From assembly GCF_003628435.1 (NCBI RefSeq), contig NZ_RBZN01000013.1, forward strand, positions 1-64,000: a stretch of 64,000 nucleotides of DNA. Direction: 5' to 3'. The notes beneath the pieces were generated by a model. The model saw only the letters and a list, made by a program, of their open reading frames with translations. It was not told where the DNA came from and did not search any database. This stretch comes from Ureibacillus endophyticus. Lineage in GTDB: Bacteria; Bacillota; Bacilli; Bacillales_A; Planococcaceae. Below, piece after piece: positions 34,279 to 43,440 of this stretch. How positions within the stretch are numbered: position 1 is the stretch's first letter; the number at the start of each line of letters is the position of its first letter. Both the position numbers and the translations under genes were made by a program.

Positions 34279-34451
34279 GTTGATTTCCATTCAGTGTGGA
34301 CGCTTTCTGCGGGCATGGCCTCAACTAATTTTTGCCGTCTATGGCCGGCAAAAATGGATTTTCGGCTCATGCGATTCCCGCAGGAAGCTTTGCTATGTAG
34401 CGAAAGGCGAATGCCGTCAGCTACACTCAGCCACACTCCATTCCAATCAAC
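34279..34451. repeat. Intergenic repeat of the GTTGATT...AATCAAC type
   Basis: A 173-base GC-richer element bounded by imperfect inverted ends (GTTGATTTCCATTCAGTGTGG and CCACACTCCATTCCAATCAAC), with inner segments GCTTTCTGCGGGCATGGCC and GATTCCCGCAGGAAGC. From memory it resembles a dispersed repeat found between genes in many Bacillaceae. Short ORFs inside it are not genes. The rest of 34452-34646 is AT-rich leader for fadH. Confidence 0.7.
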
Positions 34452-34646
34452 TTTTTCTAAATAACAGATTTTCATCACTAATATTTCTAAAATAAATTTG
34501 AAAAATCGCTTTTTGTCGCAAACTCTATTTTTTTGCAAATAACTTTATATTATTAACAATATTTTCTGACAATTGAATGACAGTAGATTGAATATGCGGT
34601 AAAATGGATTCTGAATAGTCATTCATTTGAGGGGGTAGGGGATACA

Positions 34647-35417
34647 ATGTTATTAAAAGGTGAAACAATCATTGTTACTGGCGGATCTAGTGGTATGGGT
34701 TTAGCAATGGCAAAGCAATTTGTTAGTGAAGGGGCTAATGTTGTTATTACAGGCCGAGATAATGATAGATTACAAAAAGCAAAAAGCGAGATCCTAGAAA
34801 AAGGTAGTACGATAGAAACATTTCAAATGGATGTTCGTGAAGTTGAACATGTACAAGCAATGGCTCAGTTTACAATTAATAAATTTGGTACGATTACAAC
34901 TCTAGTAAATAATGCAGCAGGAAATTTTATTGTGCCAGCAGAAAAATTATCTCCTAACGGTTGGAAGGCAGTTATTGATATCGTATTAAACGGTACTTTT
35001 TATTGTTCTTCTGAAATAGGAAAGTACTGGATTGAAAATGGAATAAAAGGAAAAATTCTAAATATGGTTGCTACTTATGCTTGGGGTGCAGGTGCTGGAA
35101 TCATCCATTCAGCTGCTGCAAAAGCAGGTGTTTTGTCATTAACTCGATCTCTCGCTGTTGAATGGGGACATCAATATGGGATTCGGGTTAATGCAATTGC
35201 ACCAGGTCCGATCGATCGAACTGGTGGAGCAGAAAGATTGTGGCAATCGGAAGAACATACAAAACGAACAATTGAAGCAGTTCCATTAAAAAGACTAGGA
35301 ACACCTGAAGAAATTGCAGATTTAGCTGCTTTTATTTTATCCCCTAAAGCTTCTTATATGAATGGAGAATGTGTCACTTTAGATGGAGGTCAGTGGTTAA
35401 ATCAATACCCATTCTAG
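34647..35417 (+). CDS. fadH: 2,4-dienoyl-CoA reductase, SDR family (YkuF/FadH)
   Basis: NADPH-dependent reductase for beta-oxidation of unsaturated fatty acids, 256 residues. Cofactor loop TGGSSGMGLAMAKQF, NNAAGNF, and HSAAAKAGVLSLTRSLAVEW. The usual SDR Tyr of YxxxK is Ala here (SAAAK), as in peroxisome-type dienoyl-CoA reductases. ATG after GAGGGGGTAGGGG. Upstream of ykuL-ccpC-dapH-dapL, the same side of the cluster as in B. subtilis. Confidence 0.85.
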   Translation: MLLKGETIIVTGGSSGMGLAMAKQFVSEGANVVITGRDNDRLQKAKSEILEKGSTIETFQMDVREVEHVQAMAQFTINKFGTITTLVNNAAGNFIVPAEKLSPNGWKAVIDIVLNGTFYCSSEIGKYWIENGIKGKILNMVATYAWGAGAGIIHSAAAKAGVLSLTRSLAVEWGHQYGIRVNAIAPGPIDRTGGAERLWQSEEHTKRTIEAVPLKRLGTPEEIADLAAFILSPKASYMNGECVTLDGGQWLNQYPF

Positions 35418-35496
35418 TTATTGATAACTTGTACATTGGAATAACAAAAGAATTGAGATGCATACTAATTACAACTCTAATGTAAAGGAGGTTGTA

Positions 35497-35739
35497 ATGA
35501 TGGGAATGTGGGTCATACCAGCATTAATAACAGGTATCATTTTAGTAGCAGTTTCGTATTATATGTCAGTTGGAGTTATGAAAAATGTTCGAAAACGAGC
35601 TGCAGCAACTGATACACCAATCAGTAAAGTGATACGTGATCACCCAATTGCAATGAACCCAATTATTATCATGTATGTTATCTTTGGTTTATTTACTGGA
35701 ATAATGATCTTTTACTACTGGGCCGTTTATGGCTATTAG
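35497..35739 (+). CDS. Small two-helix membrane protein, unknown
   Basis: 80 residues with two hydrophobic segments (WVIPALITGIILVAVSYYM and IIIMYVIFGLFTGIMIFYYW) separated by a basic cytoplasmic-type loop (KNVRKRAAATDTPISK). ATG 35497 follows AAAGGAGG; the in-frame ATG 39 bases earlier lacks a site. It may be transcribed with fadH. No family recognised. Confidence 0.75.
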   Translation: MMGMWVIPALITGIILVAVSYYMSVGVMKNVRKRAAATDTPISKVIRDHPIAMNPIIIMYVIFGLFTGIMIFYYWAVYGY

Positions 35740-35880
35740 TATATGATATTTTAGAAAAATCATCCTTCTACTCCAAAATACTACCTTCTTATAATGGTCA
35801 TTTGTGAACAATTTGTGATATCATATAAGTAACGTAGTGTCCTGTTCTGAATAGTTCGACAGAAAAAGGAGTAGAAGGCA

Positions 35881-36321
35881 ATGATTTCAACAAGTAGAAA
35901 AGCGTTATTAGATACTCCAATTAGCGAGTTTATTATTTCATCTGAAAAAGTCGCTCATGTACAAATAGGGAATAGTGCTGAACATGCTTTATTAGTATTG
36001 ACGAAAACCGGTTATTCATCAGTGCCAGTATTGGATATCAAGTTTCGATTACACGGGTTATTAAGTACGAAAATGATTACTGAGTCTATATTAGGTCTTG
36101 AGCGTATCGAATATGAAAAACTTGCAAATATAAAAGTAGATGATGTTATGGATCGAGGGGTAACGTATCTTAAAATAACAGATACATTCCAAAAAGCTCT
36201 TGATCTAGTTATTAACCATGCATTTTTGTGTGTTGTAGATCATGAAGGTACATTCGTTGGAATATTAACTCGTCGTGTCATTTTAAAACAATTAAAAAAG
36301 TACATTTATTCAGTAGATTAG
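35881..36321 (+). CDS. darB: CBS-domain c-di-AMP receptor DarB (CbpB, YkuL)
   Basis: A soluble 146-residue protein made of two CBS motifs (about 10-70 and 80-140). It matches B. subtilis YkuL: PISEFIISSEKVAHVQIGN, TKTGYSSVPVLD, VMDRGVTYLKITDTFQKALD. DarB binds c-di-AMP, and the unbound form is known to stimulate Rel and pyruvate carboxylase, linking K+/c-di-AMP status to ppGpp and anaplerosis. ATG after AAAGGAG. It sits just before ccpC, as in B. subtilis. Confidence 0.9.
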   Translation: MISTSRKALLDTPISEFIISSEKVAHVQIGNSAEHALLVLTKTGYSSVPVLDIKFRLHGLLSTKMITESILGLERIEYEKLANIKVDDVMDRGVTYLKITDTFQKALDLVINHAFLCVVDHEGTFVGILTRRVILKQLKKYIYSVD

Positions 36322-36326
36322 TAGAG

Positions 36327-36364
36327 TCGACAAAATCCTTCCTTTGGATTTTGTCGATTTTTTC
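36327..36364 (+). terminator. Terminator after darB
   Basis: TCGACAAAATCC (36327-36338) pairs perfectly with GGATTTTGTCGA (36346-36357), followed by TTTTTTTC. Confidence 0.9.
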
Positions 36365-36402
36365 ACTGGTATCATTATTTTAAAACTGAAGGGATGACTA
36401 TT

Positions 36403-37293
36403 TTGAATACAACTGAAGCAGAAATAATAAAAATTTTATCTGAAGAAAAGAATATGAGAAAGGCTGCGGAACGACTTTTTTTAACACAACCAGCCCTTTC
36501 TCAACGCTTACAGACCATAGAAAAGGACTGGGGGGCGCAGCTTTTTATCAGATCTCAAAAAGGATTAACTCCGACCCCAGCAGGAGAATTAGTCATACAA
36601 TACGCAATCGAAACAATAGTTCGGAAAGAAGAAGTTTTTGAAACAATTCAAGCATTAAATTCAAAAGTACATGGAACATTAAAAATAGCTTGTGCTTCAA
36701 TAGTTGGTCAAAACTGGCTTCCTAAAGTATTGAAAGATTTTGTCACACAGTATCCAGATGCAAAGATATCCTTAATTACTGGTTGGAGTTCCGAAATCGT
36801 TAAAGCACTATATGAAGGAGAAGCTCATGTTGGAATTGTGCGCGGACAAGCTGAATGGAAAGGGAAAAAAGTACATCTGTTTCGCGATATGATGTATCTA
36901 GTTGATAAAGAAATAAAGCAACTTGATGAATTAATAACGACTGATCGACCATTTATTCAATTTAAAAGTGACTCGAGTTATTATCAAGAAATCCAACTTT
37001 GGTGGCAACGACATTTTTCTTCAAATCCAAAAAGACAAATATTTGTAGATCAAATTGAAACATGTAAACAAATGGCGTTGAATGGTATAGGCTATGCGAT
37101 ATTACCTTCCATCACTTTGAACGGTGAAGAAAAAGTAAATAAAATTCCGATTACAAATACTGAAAAAGATTTAGGATTAACTCGTGATACATGGTTAATT
37201 GGCTATGATTCTTCCTTTGAATTAAGACAAGTAGCAGCGTTTGTTGAAGTGGTAAAACAACACGCAAGCTGTTTGTACGATTATACGAAATAA
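36403..37293 (+). CDS. ccpC: Catabolite control protein C, LysR family
   Basis: Citrate-responsive LysR regulator of aconitase and citrate synthase genes, 296 residues. The HTH (NMRKAAERLFLTQPALSQRL, about 15-34) and the effector domain match remembered B. subtilis CcpC closely: GTLKIACASIVGQNWLPKVL, ITGWSSEIVKALYEGEAHVG, ERPFIQFKSDS-like DRPFIQFKSDS and DQIETCKQMALNGIGYAILP. TTG 36403 is preferred because GAAGGGA lies nine bases before it; ATG 36394 directly abuts that site. Confidence 0.92.
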   Translation: MNTTEAEIIKILSEEKNMRKAAERLFLTQPALSQRLQTIEKDWGAQLFIRSQKGLTPTPAGELVIQYAIETIVRKEEVFETIQALNSKVHGTLKIACASIVGQNWLPKVLKDFVTQYPDAKISLITGWSSEIVKALYEGEAHVGIVRGQAEWKGKKVHLFRDMMYLVDKEIKQLDELITTDRPFIQFKSDSSYYQEIQLWWQRHFSSNPKRQIFVDQIETCKQMALNGIGYAILPSITLNGEEKVNKIPITNTEKDLGLTRDTWLIGYDSSFELRQVAAFVEVVKQHASCLYDYTK

Positions 37294-37411
37294 TAAATGC
37301 TGGTTAATTTAAATTAGCAAGTATATTCAGAAATTTTTACGTGCTAATTAATGAAAAATTTAGTACAATAATTTAATGTTATAAATCATTACATATATGG
37401 GGGAAATCATC

Positions 37412-38128
37412 GTGACAAAAAAATTAAATGCACAAGAAATTATTGAATTTATTGGTAATGCTAAAAAAGTAACACCTGTTAAAGTATATGTATCAGGTGA
37501 AGGGGTTGCGAATTTAAATTACGGAGAAAATACAAAAGTATTTGGTGAAAATAATAGCGCTGTAGTATTTGGTGAATGGAGTGTAATTGAAGCAGCTTTA
37601 AAAGAGCATGCTGATAAAATTGCTGATTACGTTGTTGAAAATGACCGCCGCAATTCAGGGGTACCTTTACTTGATACAAAACATATCAATGCACGTATTG
37701 AACCAGGTGCAATTATCCGCGATCAAGTTACAATTGGTGACAATGCAGTTATTATGATGGGAGCAATCATTAATATCGGTGCAGAAATCGGTGAAAAAAC
37801 GATGATCGATATGGGTGCGGTATTAGGAGGTCGTGCGACAGTAGGTAAAAACTGTCATATTGGTGCAGGTACGGTTCTTGCTGGTGTTATTGAGCCACCT
37901 TCTGCAACACCAGTTATTATTGAGGACGATGTTGTAATCGGTGCAAACGCTGTTGTGTTAGAAGGTGTACGCGTTGGAAAAGGTGCAGTTGTTGCAGCAG
38001 GCGCAATTGTAATTAGTGATGTTGAACCATATACTGTTGTAGGTGGAGTACCAGCGCGCGTTTTAAAACAACTAGATGAAAAAACAAAATCAAAAACAGA
38101 AATTATGGACGCGTTAAGAAATATTTAA
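37412..38128 (+). CDS. dapH: Tetrahydrodipicolinate N-acetyltransferase
   Basis: Acetylates tetrahydrodipicolinate in the acetylase branch of diaminopimelate/lysine synthesis. 238 residues: an N-terminal helical part (about 1-85) and a left-handed beta helix of hexapeptide repeats ([59 protein letters not shown]). The start is GTG 37412 after GGGGGAA; the ATG at 37397 precedes that site. dapL follows after 14 bases. The product also feeds dipicolinate-related spore metabolism. Confidence 0.95.
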   Translation: MTKKLNAQEIIEFIGNAKKVTPVKVYVSGEGVANLNYGENTKVFGENNSAVVFGEWSVIEAALKEHADKIADYVVENDRRNSGVPLLDTKHINARIEPGAIIRDQVTIGDNAVIMMGAIINIGAEIGEKTMIDMGAVLGGRATVGKNCHIGAGTVLAGVIEPPSATPVIIEDDVVIGANAVVLEGVRVGKGAVVAAGAIVISDVEPYTVVGGVPARVLKQLDEKTKSKTEIMDALRNI

Positions 38129-38142
38129 GAGGGTGATTTAGA

Positions 38143-39261
38143 TTGGATTCACTCATCCAAATTAGACGAGATTTACATCAAATTCCTGAGTTAGGTTTTC
38201 AGGAGTTTAAGACACAAAAGTATTTATTAGATAAGATAGCTAAATTACCTCAACAATTTCTGGAAGTTACAACTTGGGAAACAGGGGTAGTTGTGAAAAT
38301 CTCTGGTAGTAGCCCAGAAAAAACAATCGGTTGGCGTGCAGATATTGATGGATTGCCAATAATTGAAGAAACTGGATTACCATTTGCTTCAACACATGAA
38401 GATAATATGCATGCGTGTGGACATGATTGTCATATGACAATTGCTTTAGGTCTTGTGAAGGCATTTGCAGAAAATCAACCAAAGCATAATGTAATTGTCT
38501 ATTTCCAACCAGCTGAAGAAGGACCAGGTGGAGCAGAACCGATGCTAAACTGGTTAAAACAAGAAAGACCAGATTTATTGCCAGACGAAATTTATGCATT
38601 GCATATCGCTCCAGAATATCCAGTTGGGACAGTTGCTACGAGAGCTGGACTTTTATTTGCCAACACATCTGAACTTTTTATTGACTTAAAAGGATTAGGT
38701 GGACATGCAGCATATCCACATAAAACAAGAGATATGACTGTTGCTGCGGCAAATTTAGTATTGCAATTGCAAACAATTATTAGTCGAAATGTAAATCCAT
38801 TAGACAGTGCGGTTATTACAATTGGAAAATTAACGAGCGGTACCGTTCAAAATATTATTGCAGAAAACGCAAGATTAGAAGGAACGATTCGTACGTTAAG
38901 TGCAGATGCGATGAATGAAGTGAAGCGCAGAATAGAAGCTGTGTGTGCAGGTATCGAAGCTTCTTTCGAATGTTCTATTGATATTGATTATGGCGCTATG
39001 TACTATGAAGTAAATAATACAGAAACTTGTGCTAATAACTTATTATCCTTCGCAAAATCATTCGAAGGGTGTAATGCAGTAGAATGTCCACCTGCTATGA
39101 CAGGTGAAGATTTTGGTTATTTTCTAAAGGAGATTCCTGGTGCATTATTCTGGGCTGGTGCAAATTGCGACCACGGATTACATCATGCAAAATTATCTCC
39201 TGATGAAAACTTATTAGCATTCAATGTGGATTTTGTAGAACAGTTTATTCGAAATATTTAA
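38143..39261 (+). CDS. dapL: N-acetyldiaminopimelate deacetylase
   Basis: M20-family metallo-hydrolase releasing LL-diaminopimelate from its N-acetyl form, 372 residues. Motifs: [35 protein letters not shown] (metal ligands), [13 protein letters not shown] (catalytic Glu) and [22 protein letters not shown] start after AGAGGGTG. The B. subtilis counterpart is YkuR. Together with dapH it defines the acetylase route. Confidence 0.93.
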   Translation: MDSLIQIRRDLHQIPELGFQEFKTQKYLLDKIAKLPQQFLEVTTWETGVVVKISGSSPEKTIGWRADIDGLPIIEETGLPFASTHEDNMHACGHDCHMTIALGLVKAFAENQPKHNVIVYFQPAEEGPGGAEPMLNWLKQERPDLLPDEIYALHIAPEYPVGTVATRAGLLFANTSELFIDLKGLGGHAAYPHKTRDMTVAAANLVLQLQTIISRNVNPLDSAVITIGKLTSGTVQNIIAENARLEGTIRTLSADAMNEVKRRIEAVCAGIEASFECSIDIDYGAMYYEVNNTETCANNLLSFAKSFEGCNAVECPPAMTGEDFGYFLKEIPGALFWAGANCDHGLHHAKLSPDENLLAFNVDFVEQFIRNI

Positions 39262-39265
39262 AGGA

Positions 39266-39303
39266 AGGACGACTCATGGTGTATCGTGAGTCGCCTTTTT
39301 ATT
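39266..39303 (+). terminator. Terminator after dapL
   Basis: GACTCA/TGAGTC stem with G-rich/C-rich extension (39267-39295), followed by TTTTTATTT. Confidence 0.75.
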
Positions 39304-40070
39304 TACTGTATCGTATACCCTCCATCTAATACTACAGCTTGTCCAGTCATTCCCTTTGTTTCTTCGCTTGCGAGAAAGACTGCTAAATTGGCAATTTCTT
39401 TTACATCGAGTAACCGTTTTTGAGGAATCAATGGATACAAGACCTCCTCTAAAACCTTCTCTAAAGGAACATTACGTGTATTTGCTAGATCTTGTAATTG
39501 GTTCCGTACAAGTGGTGTATCAACATAACCTGGGCATATTGCATTTACAGTGATGCCATCAGTAGCTGTTTCTAAAGCTGCAACCTTGGTTAATCCAATT
39601 ACACCATGTTTTGCGGAATTATATGCAGCTTTTCCTGCAAATCCGACAAGGCCGTTAATCGAAGCGATATTAATGATTCTCCCAAACTTTTGTTTTTTCA
39701 TAATAGGTAATACATGTTTAATAGCGATAAAAGGGGCAGTTAACATGACTTTCACCATTAATTCAAAACGTTCAGTTGGAAAATCCTCAATCATGGAAAC
39801 GTGTTGAAAGCCTGCATTATTTATAAGTACATCGATACGTCCGAATGTATTCACTGTTCTAATAATAGTTGACTTTATTTCTTCTTCGTTTGTAACATCA
39901 CATTTAATGCCAAGAGAATCTTCTCCTAAACCTTCAGCAGCCTTTTTTACTTTGTCCTTATCTATATCTGTTAAAACAACTTTATAGCCTCTTTGATAAA
40001 ATTCTTTCCCGATTTCTAACCCAATACCTTGTCCAGCACCAGTAATTAGTACAACTTTATTTTGAATCAT
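39303..40070 (-). CDS. 3-hydroxybutyrate dehydrogenase, SDR family
   Basis: NAD-dependent interconversion of 3-hydroxybutyrate and acetoacetate, 255 residues. Cofactor loop LITGAGQGIGLEIGK, NNAGFQHVSMIEDFP, the catalytic Tyr and Lys in AAYNSAKHGVIGLTK, and VNAICPGYVDTPLVRNQ. The FQHVSPIEDFP-type motif and the ICPGYVxTPLVxxQ tail are characteristic of this enzyme rather than generic SDRs. ATG after TGGGGGTA. It may support use of polyhydroxybutyrate, but no PHB gene is in the window. Confidence 0.88.
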   Translation of the reverse strand: MIQNKVVLITGAGQGIGLEIGKEFYQRGYKVVLTDIDKDKVKKAAEGLGEDSLGIKCDVTNEEEIKSTIIRTVNTFGRIDVLINNAGFQHVSMIEDFPTERFELMVKVMLTAPFIAIKHVLPIMKKQKFGRIINIASINGLVGFAGKAAYNSAKHGVIGLTKVAALETATDGITVNAICPGYVDTPLVRNQLQDLANTRNVPLEKVLEEVLYPLIPQKRLLDVKEIANLAVFLASEETKGMTGQAVVLDGGYTIQ

Positions 40071-40189
40071 TGAATTACCCCCATATCAAAAAAATGTTTC
40101 CTTTTTTGTAGATATGATAGTAATTAGAGTTTTATTAAAACTACTGCAAAAGTAGACCAGATAAACTGTTAAGAATTCTACGAAAATAA

Positions 40190-40230
40190 AAAACTAGTGA
40201 AGGAAATAATAATTTTTCCCCACTAGTTAG
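40190..40230 (-). terminator. Terminator of the MFS efflux gene
   Basis: AACTAGTG (40193-40200) pairs with CACTAGTT (40222-40229), with GGAAA/TTTCC inside. T's follow on the minus strand. Confidence 0.85.
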
Positions 40231-40240
40231 ATAGATAAAT

Positions 40241-41437
40241 TTATTTCACCTCTGCATGCATTAGAGATGGTGCCTTTTTACGAGTCCATCCAAAAGCTAA
40301 TGCATAGCATCCTAATAATATGAAGGTCCCGAAAATAAATGGAGAAGATAACTTCCATTCAAGTAAAATACCAGCTAATGCAGGACCGACCATATTTCCT
40401 AAACTCATATACGCGTTGTTCATACCAGCCGCAAAACCTTGATCCGCTCCTGCGAATTTCGATATTAATGTGTTTACAGCAGGTCGAATGAAGACTGTAG
40501 CAATTTGGAAGAGCGTAGAAATTAGTAAAATCATAAAGAAACCACTAACGTAAATCATTAGTAACATTGTAGCGGCAGCAACTACTAAGTTAACTAATAT
40601 GACTTTCATTTCACCATATTTTTTAAATAATTTATTGATAATGAACATTTGAAGGATAACGCCAGAAAGTCCGCCAAGAGTAACTACGATGGCTATATCA
40701 CTAGGTGAATAATCAAATTTAATTGTTAGGAACATTGATAAAGTCGCTTGGAAATTAGCAATCCCAAAACTAAAAGTAAATACAACAATTAATAAAATAA
40801 AATATGGTGTTTTTACAGAACGTACTAACTGGGAAATTAAGTTTTCTCTTGGCTGACTATTAGTATCTGAATTTTGGGGCTTTATGCTTGGTAATACAAT
40901 GATTGATAGAATACCTGCGATGATGGCAACAATACCTGCTAAATAAAATGGGAAGTGTAAATTTACTTTTGATAAAAACCCACCTAAACCAGGTCCTATC
41001 ATGAAACCTAAAGAAATAGCTGCGCCAATCATGCCCATACCTTTACCGCGTTCCTCAACAGTTGTAATGTCTGCAACATAAGCCATCACTGGAGGCATAA
41101 TAAATGCCGCACCAAATCCACTTAGGAAACGTGCGAGAAATAAAATCCAAACTTCCGAAGCTAATCCAAAAAGGATTTGAGCAGTACCGTAAATGATTAA
41201 TCCACCGACTATAAATAATTTTCGTCCATAACGGTCAGAGAGATCGCCTGATATTGGCGAAAATAAAAATTGTGCAAAAGCAAATATAGCAGTTAAAAAT
41301 CCTAAAACTTGACCACCTACACCGAAAATTTCTAAATATGAGGGAAGTACAGGAATGATAATACCAATTCCCCCCATTGTAATAAACATATTAAACATTA
41401 AAAATAGTAATGCTATTTTTTTCTTCTTTTGTGACAT
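40241..41437 (-). CDS. MFS drug efflux transporter, DHA1 (Bmr/NorA-like)
   Basis: Proton-coupled drug exporter type with 12 helices, 398 residues. Motif A GDLSDRYGRKLFIVGG (about 64-79) and the antiporter motif C GFMIGPGLGGFL (about 147-158) are present, as is a central cytoplasmic loop with PSIKPQNSDTNSQ. The ATG follows AAAGGTGG. Closest in style to Bmr, NorA or TetA(L)-like pumps with 12 helices. Substrate range unknown. Confidence 0.9.
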   Translation of the reverse strand: MSQKKKKIALLFLMFNMFITMGGIGIIIPVLPSYLEIFGVGGQVLGFLTAIFAFAQFLFSPISGDLSDRYGRKLFIVGGLIIYGTAQILFGLASEVWILFLARFLSGFGAAFIMPPVMAYVADITTVEERGKGMGMIGAAISLGFMIGPGLGGFLSKVNLHFPFYLAGIVAIIAGILSIIVLPSIKPQNSDTNSQPRENLISQLVRSVKTPYFILLIVVFTFSFGIANFQATLSMFLTIKFDYSPSDIAIVVTLGGLSGVILQMFIINKLFKKYGEMKVILVNLVVAAATMLLMIYVSGFFMILLISTLFQIATVFIRPAVNTLISKFAGADQGFAAGMNNAYMSLGNMVGPALAGILLEWKLSSPFIFGTFILLGCYALAFGWTRKKAPSLMHAEVK

Positions 41438-41637
41438 TTCTGCCCACCTTTCCCTGATATCCCCTTATAGCGTGTATTCTATAGATTAACATAATAGAAA
41501 AAGTTAAACTAGAAAAAGATATTAAATACATAAGGGGGAAAATTCAGTAAAATGTCCAATATACTTTTATATTAAAAAGATTTACGCTAGTTTATAGTCT
41601 TATAAATACAAAAAATGGTTAGTTAGGAAGTGACTGA

Positions 41638-42621
41638 ATGTTAGATCCGATAAAACAAAATAATAAATCGGTTTATCCGATTATTTTTCCGTTAAAATAT
41701 GGAGCGATGAAATCAGTTAACTGTTATTTATATGATAATGGTTCTACATTAACGTTAATCGATGGGGGTATCAAAACCCCAGAGTTTATGGATTTTTTTA
41801 ACGAATCTTTAAAACATTATCGATTATCGATAGAAGATATTGACCAAATTTTCTTAACTCACCATCATGACGATCATATTGGCGTTGTAAATACAATACT
41901 GTCTAAAAAACAGGTACCAATATATGCTCATAAAAAAGCAATTCCTCGACTACGTTTTGATAAAGTTTATTTACAGAATAAAATAGATTTCTTTAAAGAT
42001 CTTTATGAAGAGTATGGGTGTTTACATTTATCAGAAAAACGTTTTGAAAAAATGAATCAAACACTTAAAAATCGAAATGAGTTAAAAATTAGAGGGGACA
42101 TTTACCCTTTGCAAGAAGGCGATATGATTGAAGATTGTAAAGTCATCGAAGTGCCAGGCCATTCGCCAGATTCCGTTATCTTTTATGATGAATCGGTAGG
42201 GTGGCAATTTCTAGGTGACTTAGTTTTAGAAAATATCTCTACTAACGCATTATTAGATTTTGATGACAATTTACAATTGCTCCCGACTGTAACGCAATAT
42301 GAATCTTCTCTAAGTAAATCTTTACCTTTATATACTAATTGGGTGTTTGCAGGTCATGAAAACATATTTCAACACCATGAAAAAGAGATTGAGAATAAAT
42401 TTGAACGAATAAAAAAGAAAGAATCTAGAATTATTGAAGCTGTAGGTAATGGGTATCAAGTTACAGCCGATATTGCAGAAGCTCTATATGGAAAAAGGAT
42501 TGAAAACTTATTTGTTTTTATTATATCTGAGATAATTGGATATTTGGAATACGCCATTAGTCGGGGGAAAATTGAAAAACGAATGATTAATGGTCAATGG
42601 CATTTTTCTGTAACAGGTTAA
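41638..42621 (+). CDS. Metallo-beta-lactamase-fold hydrolase (YqjP/YflN-like)
   Basis: Soluble 327-residue hydrolase. The dinuclear metal site is THHHDDHIG (HxHxDH, about 78-86), with VPGHSPDSVIFY (His) and FLGDLVLENI (Asp) further on. The C-terminal 90 residues form a helical, winged-helix-like extension (ENKFERIKKKESRIIEA onward) seen in the LACTB2/glyoxalase-like subgroup. ATG after TTAGGAAG. Substrate unknown. Confidence 0.85.
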   Translation: MLDPIKQNNKSVYPIIFPLKYGAMKSVNCYLYDNGSTLTLIDGGIKTPEFMDFFNESLKHYRLSIEDIDQIFLTHHHDDHIGVVNTILSKKQVPIYAHKKAIPRLRFDKVYLQNKIDFFKDLYEEYGCLHLSEKRFEKMNQTLKNRNELKIRGDIYPLQEGDMIEDCKVIEVPGHSPDSVIFYDESVGWQFLGDLVLENISTNALLDFDDNLQLLPTVTQYESSLSKSLPLYTNWVFAGHENIFQHHEKEIENKFERIKKKESRIIEAVGNGYQVTADIAEALYGKRIENLFVFIISEIIGYLEYAISRGKIEKRMINGQWHFSVTG

Positions 42622-42687
42622 TAAAATCGTGTTGCGGTAATATGGGAATTGGTTTGAGCAGGAAAAGTGAAGAACAGTACAAAAAAT

Positions 42688-42726
42688 AGGTGGTGTCCAA
42701 AGAGATTTTACTCTTAGACACCACCT
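42688..42726. terminator. Hairpin terminator between the MBL gene and the repeat array
   Basis: AGGTGGTGTC (42688-42697) pairs with GACACCACCT (42717-42726), with AAGAG/CTCTT inside. On the minus strand TATTTTTTG follows, so it would end RNA that had crossed the repeat array from potD. It may also serve the plus-strand gene. Confidence 0.7.
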
Positions 42727-42749
42727 ATGAGCATTAGCGAGCTGCCTCC

Positions 42750-43440
42750 GCTAGCTCCTCGACAACTTCAGAATCGTCTGCAAGGGAAAAAAGCGCCCTT
42801 TTAGCGATTCTTCCAGTTGTTGTCGGAGCTGAACGAACGCGCTCCGCTTTTCTAGTTGTCTAGCTCCGAACGCTAGCTCCTCGACAACTTCAGAATCGTC
42901 TGCAAGGGAAAAAAGCGCCCTTTTGTCGATTCTTCCAGTTGTTGTCGGAGCTGAACGAGCGTTCTCCGCTTTTCTAATTGTCTAGCTGTGAACGCTAGCT
43001 CCTCGACAACTTCAGAATCGTCTGCAAGGATTCTTCCAGTTGTTGTCGGAGCTGGACGAGCGTTCTCCGCTTTTCTAATTGTCTAGCTGTGAACGCTAGC
43101 TCCTCGACAACTTCAGAATCGTCTGCAAGGGAAAAAAGCGCCCTTTTGTCGATTCTTCCAGTTGTTGTCGGAGCTGAACGAGCGTTCTCCGCTTTTCTAA
43201 TTGTCTAGCTGCGAACGCTAGCTCCTCGACAACTTCAGAATCGTCTGCAAGGGCAAAAAGCGCCCTTTTAGCGATTCTTCCAGTTGTTGTCGGAGCTGAA
43301 CGAACGCGCTCCGCTTTTCTAGTTGTCTAGCTCCGCGCGTTAGCCGTTCGGAAACTTCGACTTCCTCCAGCGTGTGCGAGCACACTTGTCAGAAGTCTCC
43401 AGCTTCTGTCACGGCTGAACGAACGCGCTCCGCTTTTCTT
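42750..43440. repeat. Tandem array of six 122-bp hairpin repeats
   Basis: Units begin at 42750, 42872, 42994, 43095, 43217 and 43339 (marker GCTAGCTCC; GTTAGCCGT in the last). The period is 122 bases except unit 3, which lacks about 21 bases at the loop. Each unit folds: AGCTCC...GACAACT pairs with AGTTGT...GGAGCT, then GAATCG/CGATTC, then AAGGG/CCCTT, and each ends CTCCGCTTTTCT. The last unit is divergent but keeps the fold. It fills the gap between convergent genes and codes for nothing I can see. Confidence 0.9.

Noticed and set aside
34270-34495. Overlapping 60-100 codon ORFs in all frames after the EAL gene
   Set aside because: They lie within the GTTGATT-type repeat, lack start signals and have no recognisable domains.
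35855-35861. Spo0A box (TTCGACA) upstream of darB
   Set aside because: Only a 7-base match on the reverse strand; several are expected by chance in 64 kb and no sporulation context supports it.
42750-43440. CRISPR array
   Set aside because: Units are 122 bases, themselves self-complementary, and contiguous without unique spacers; no cas genes are present.
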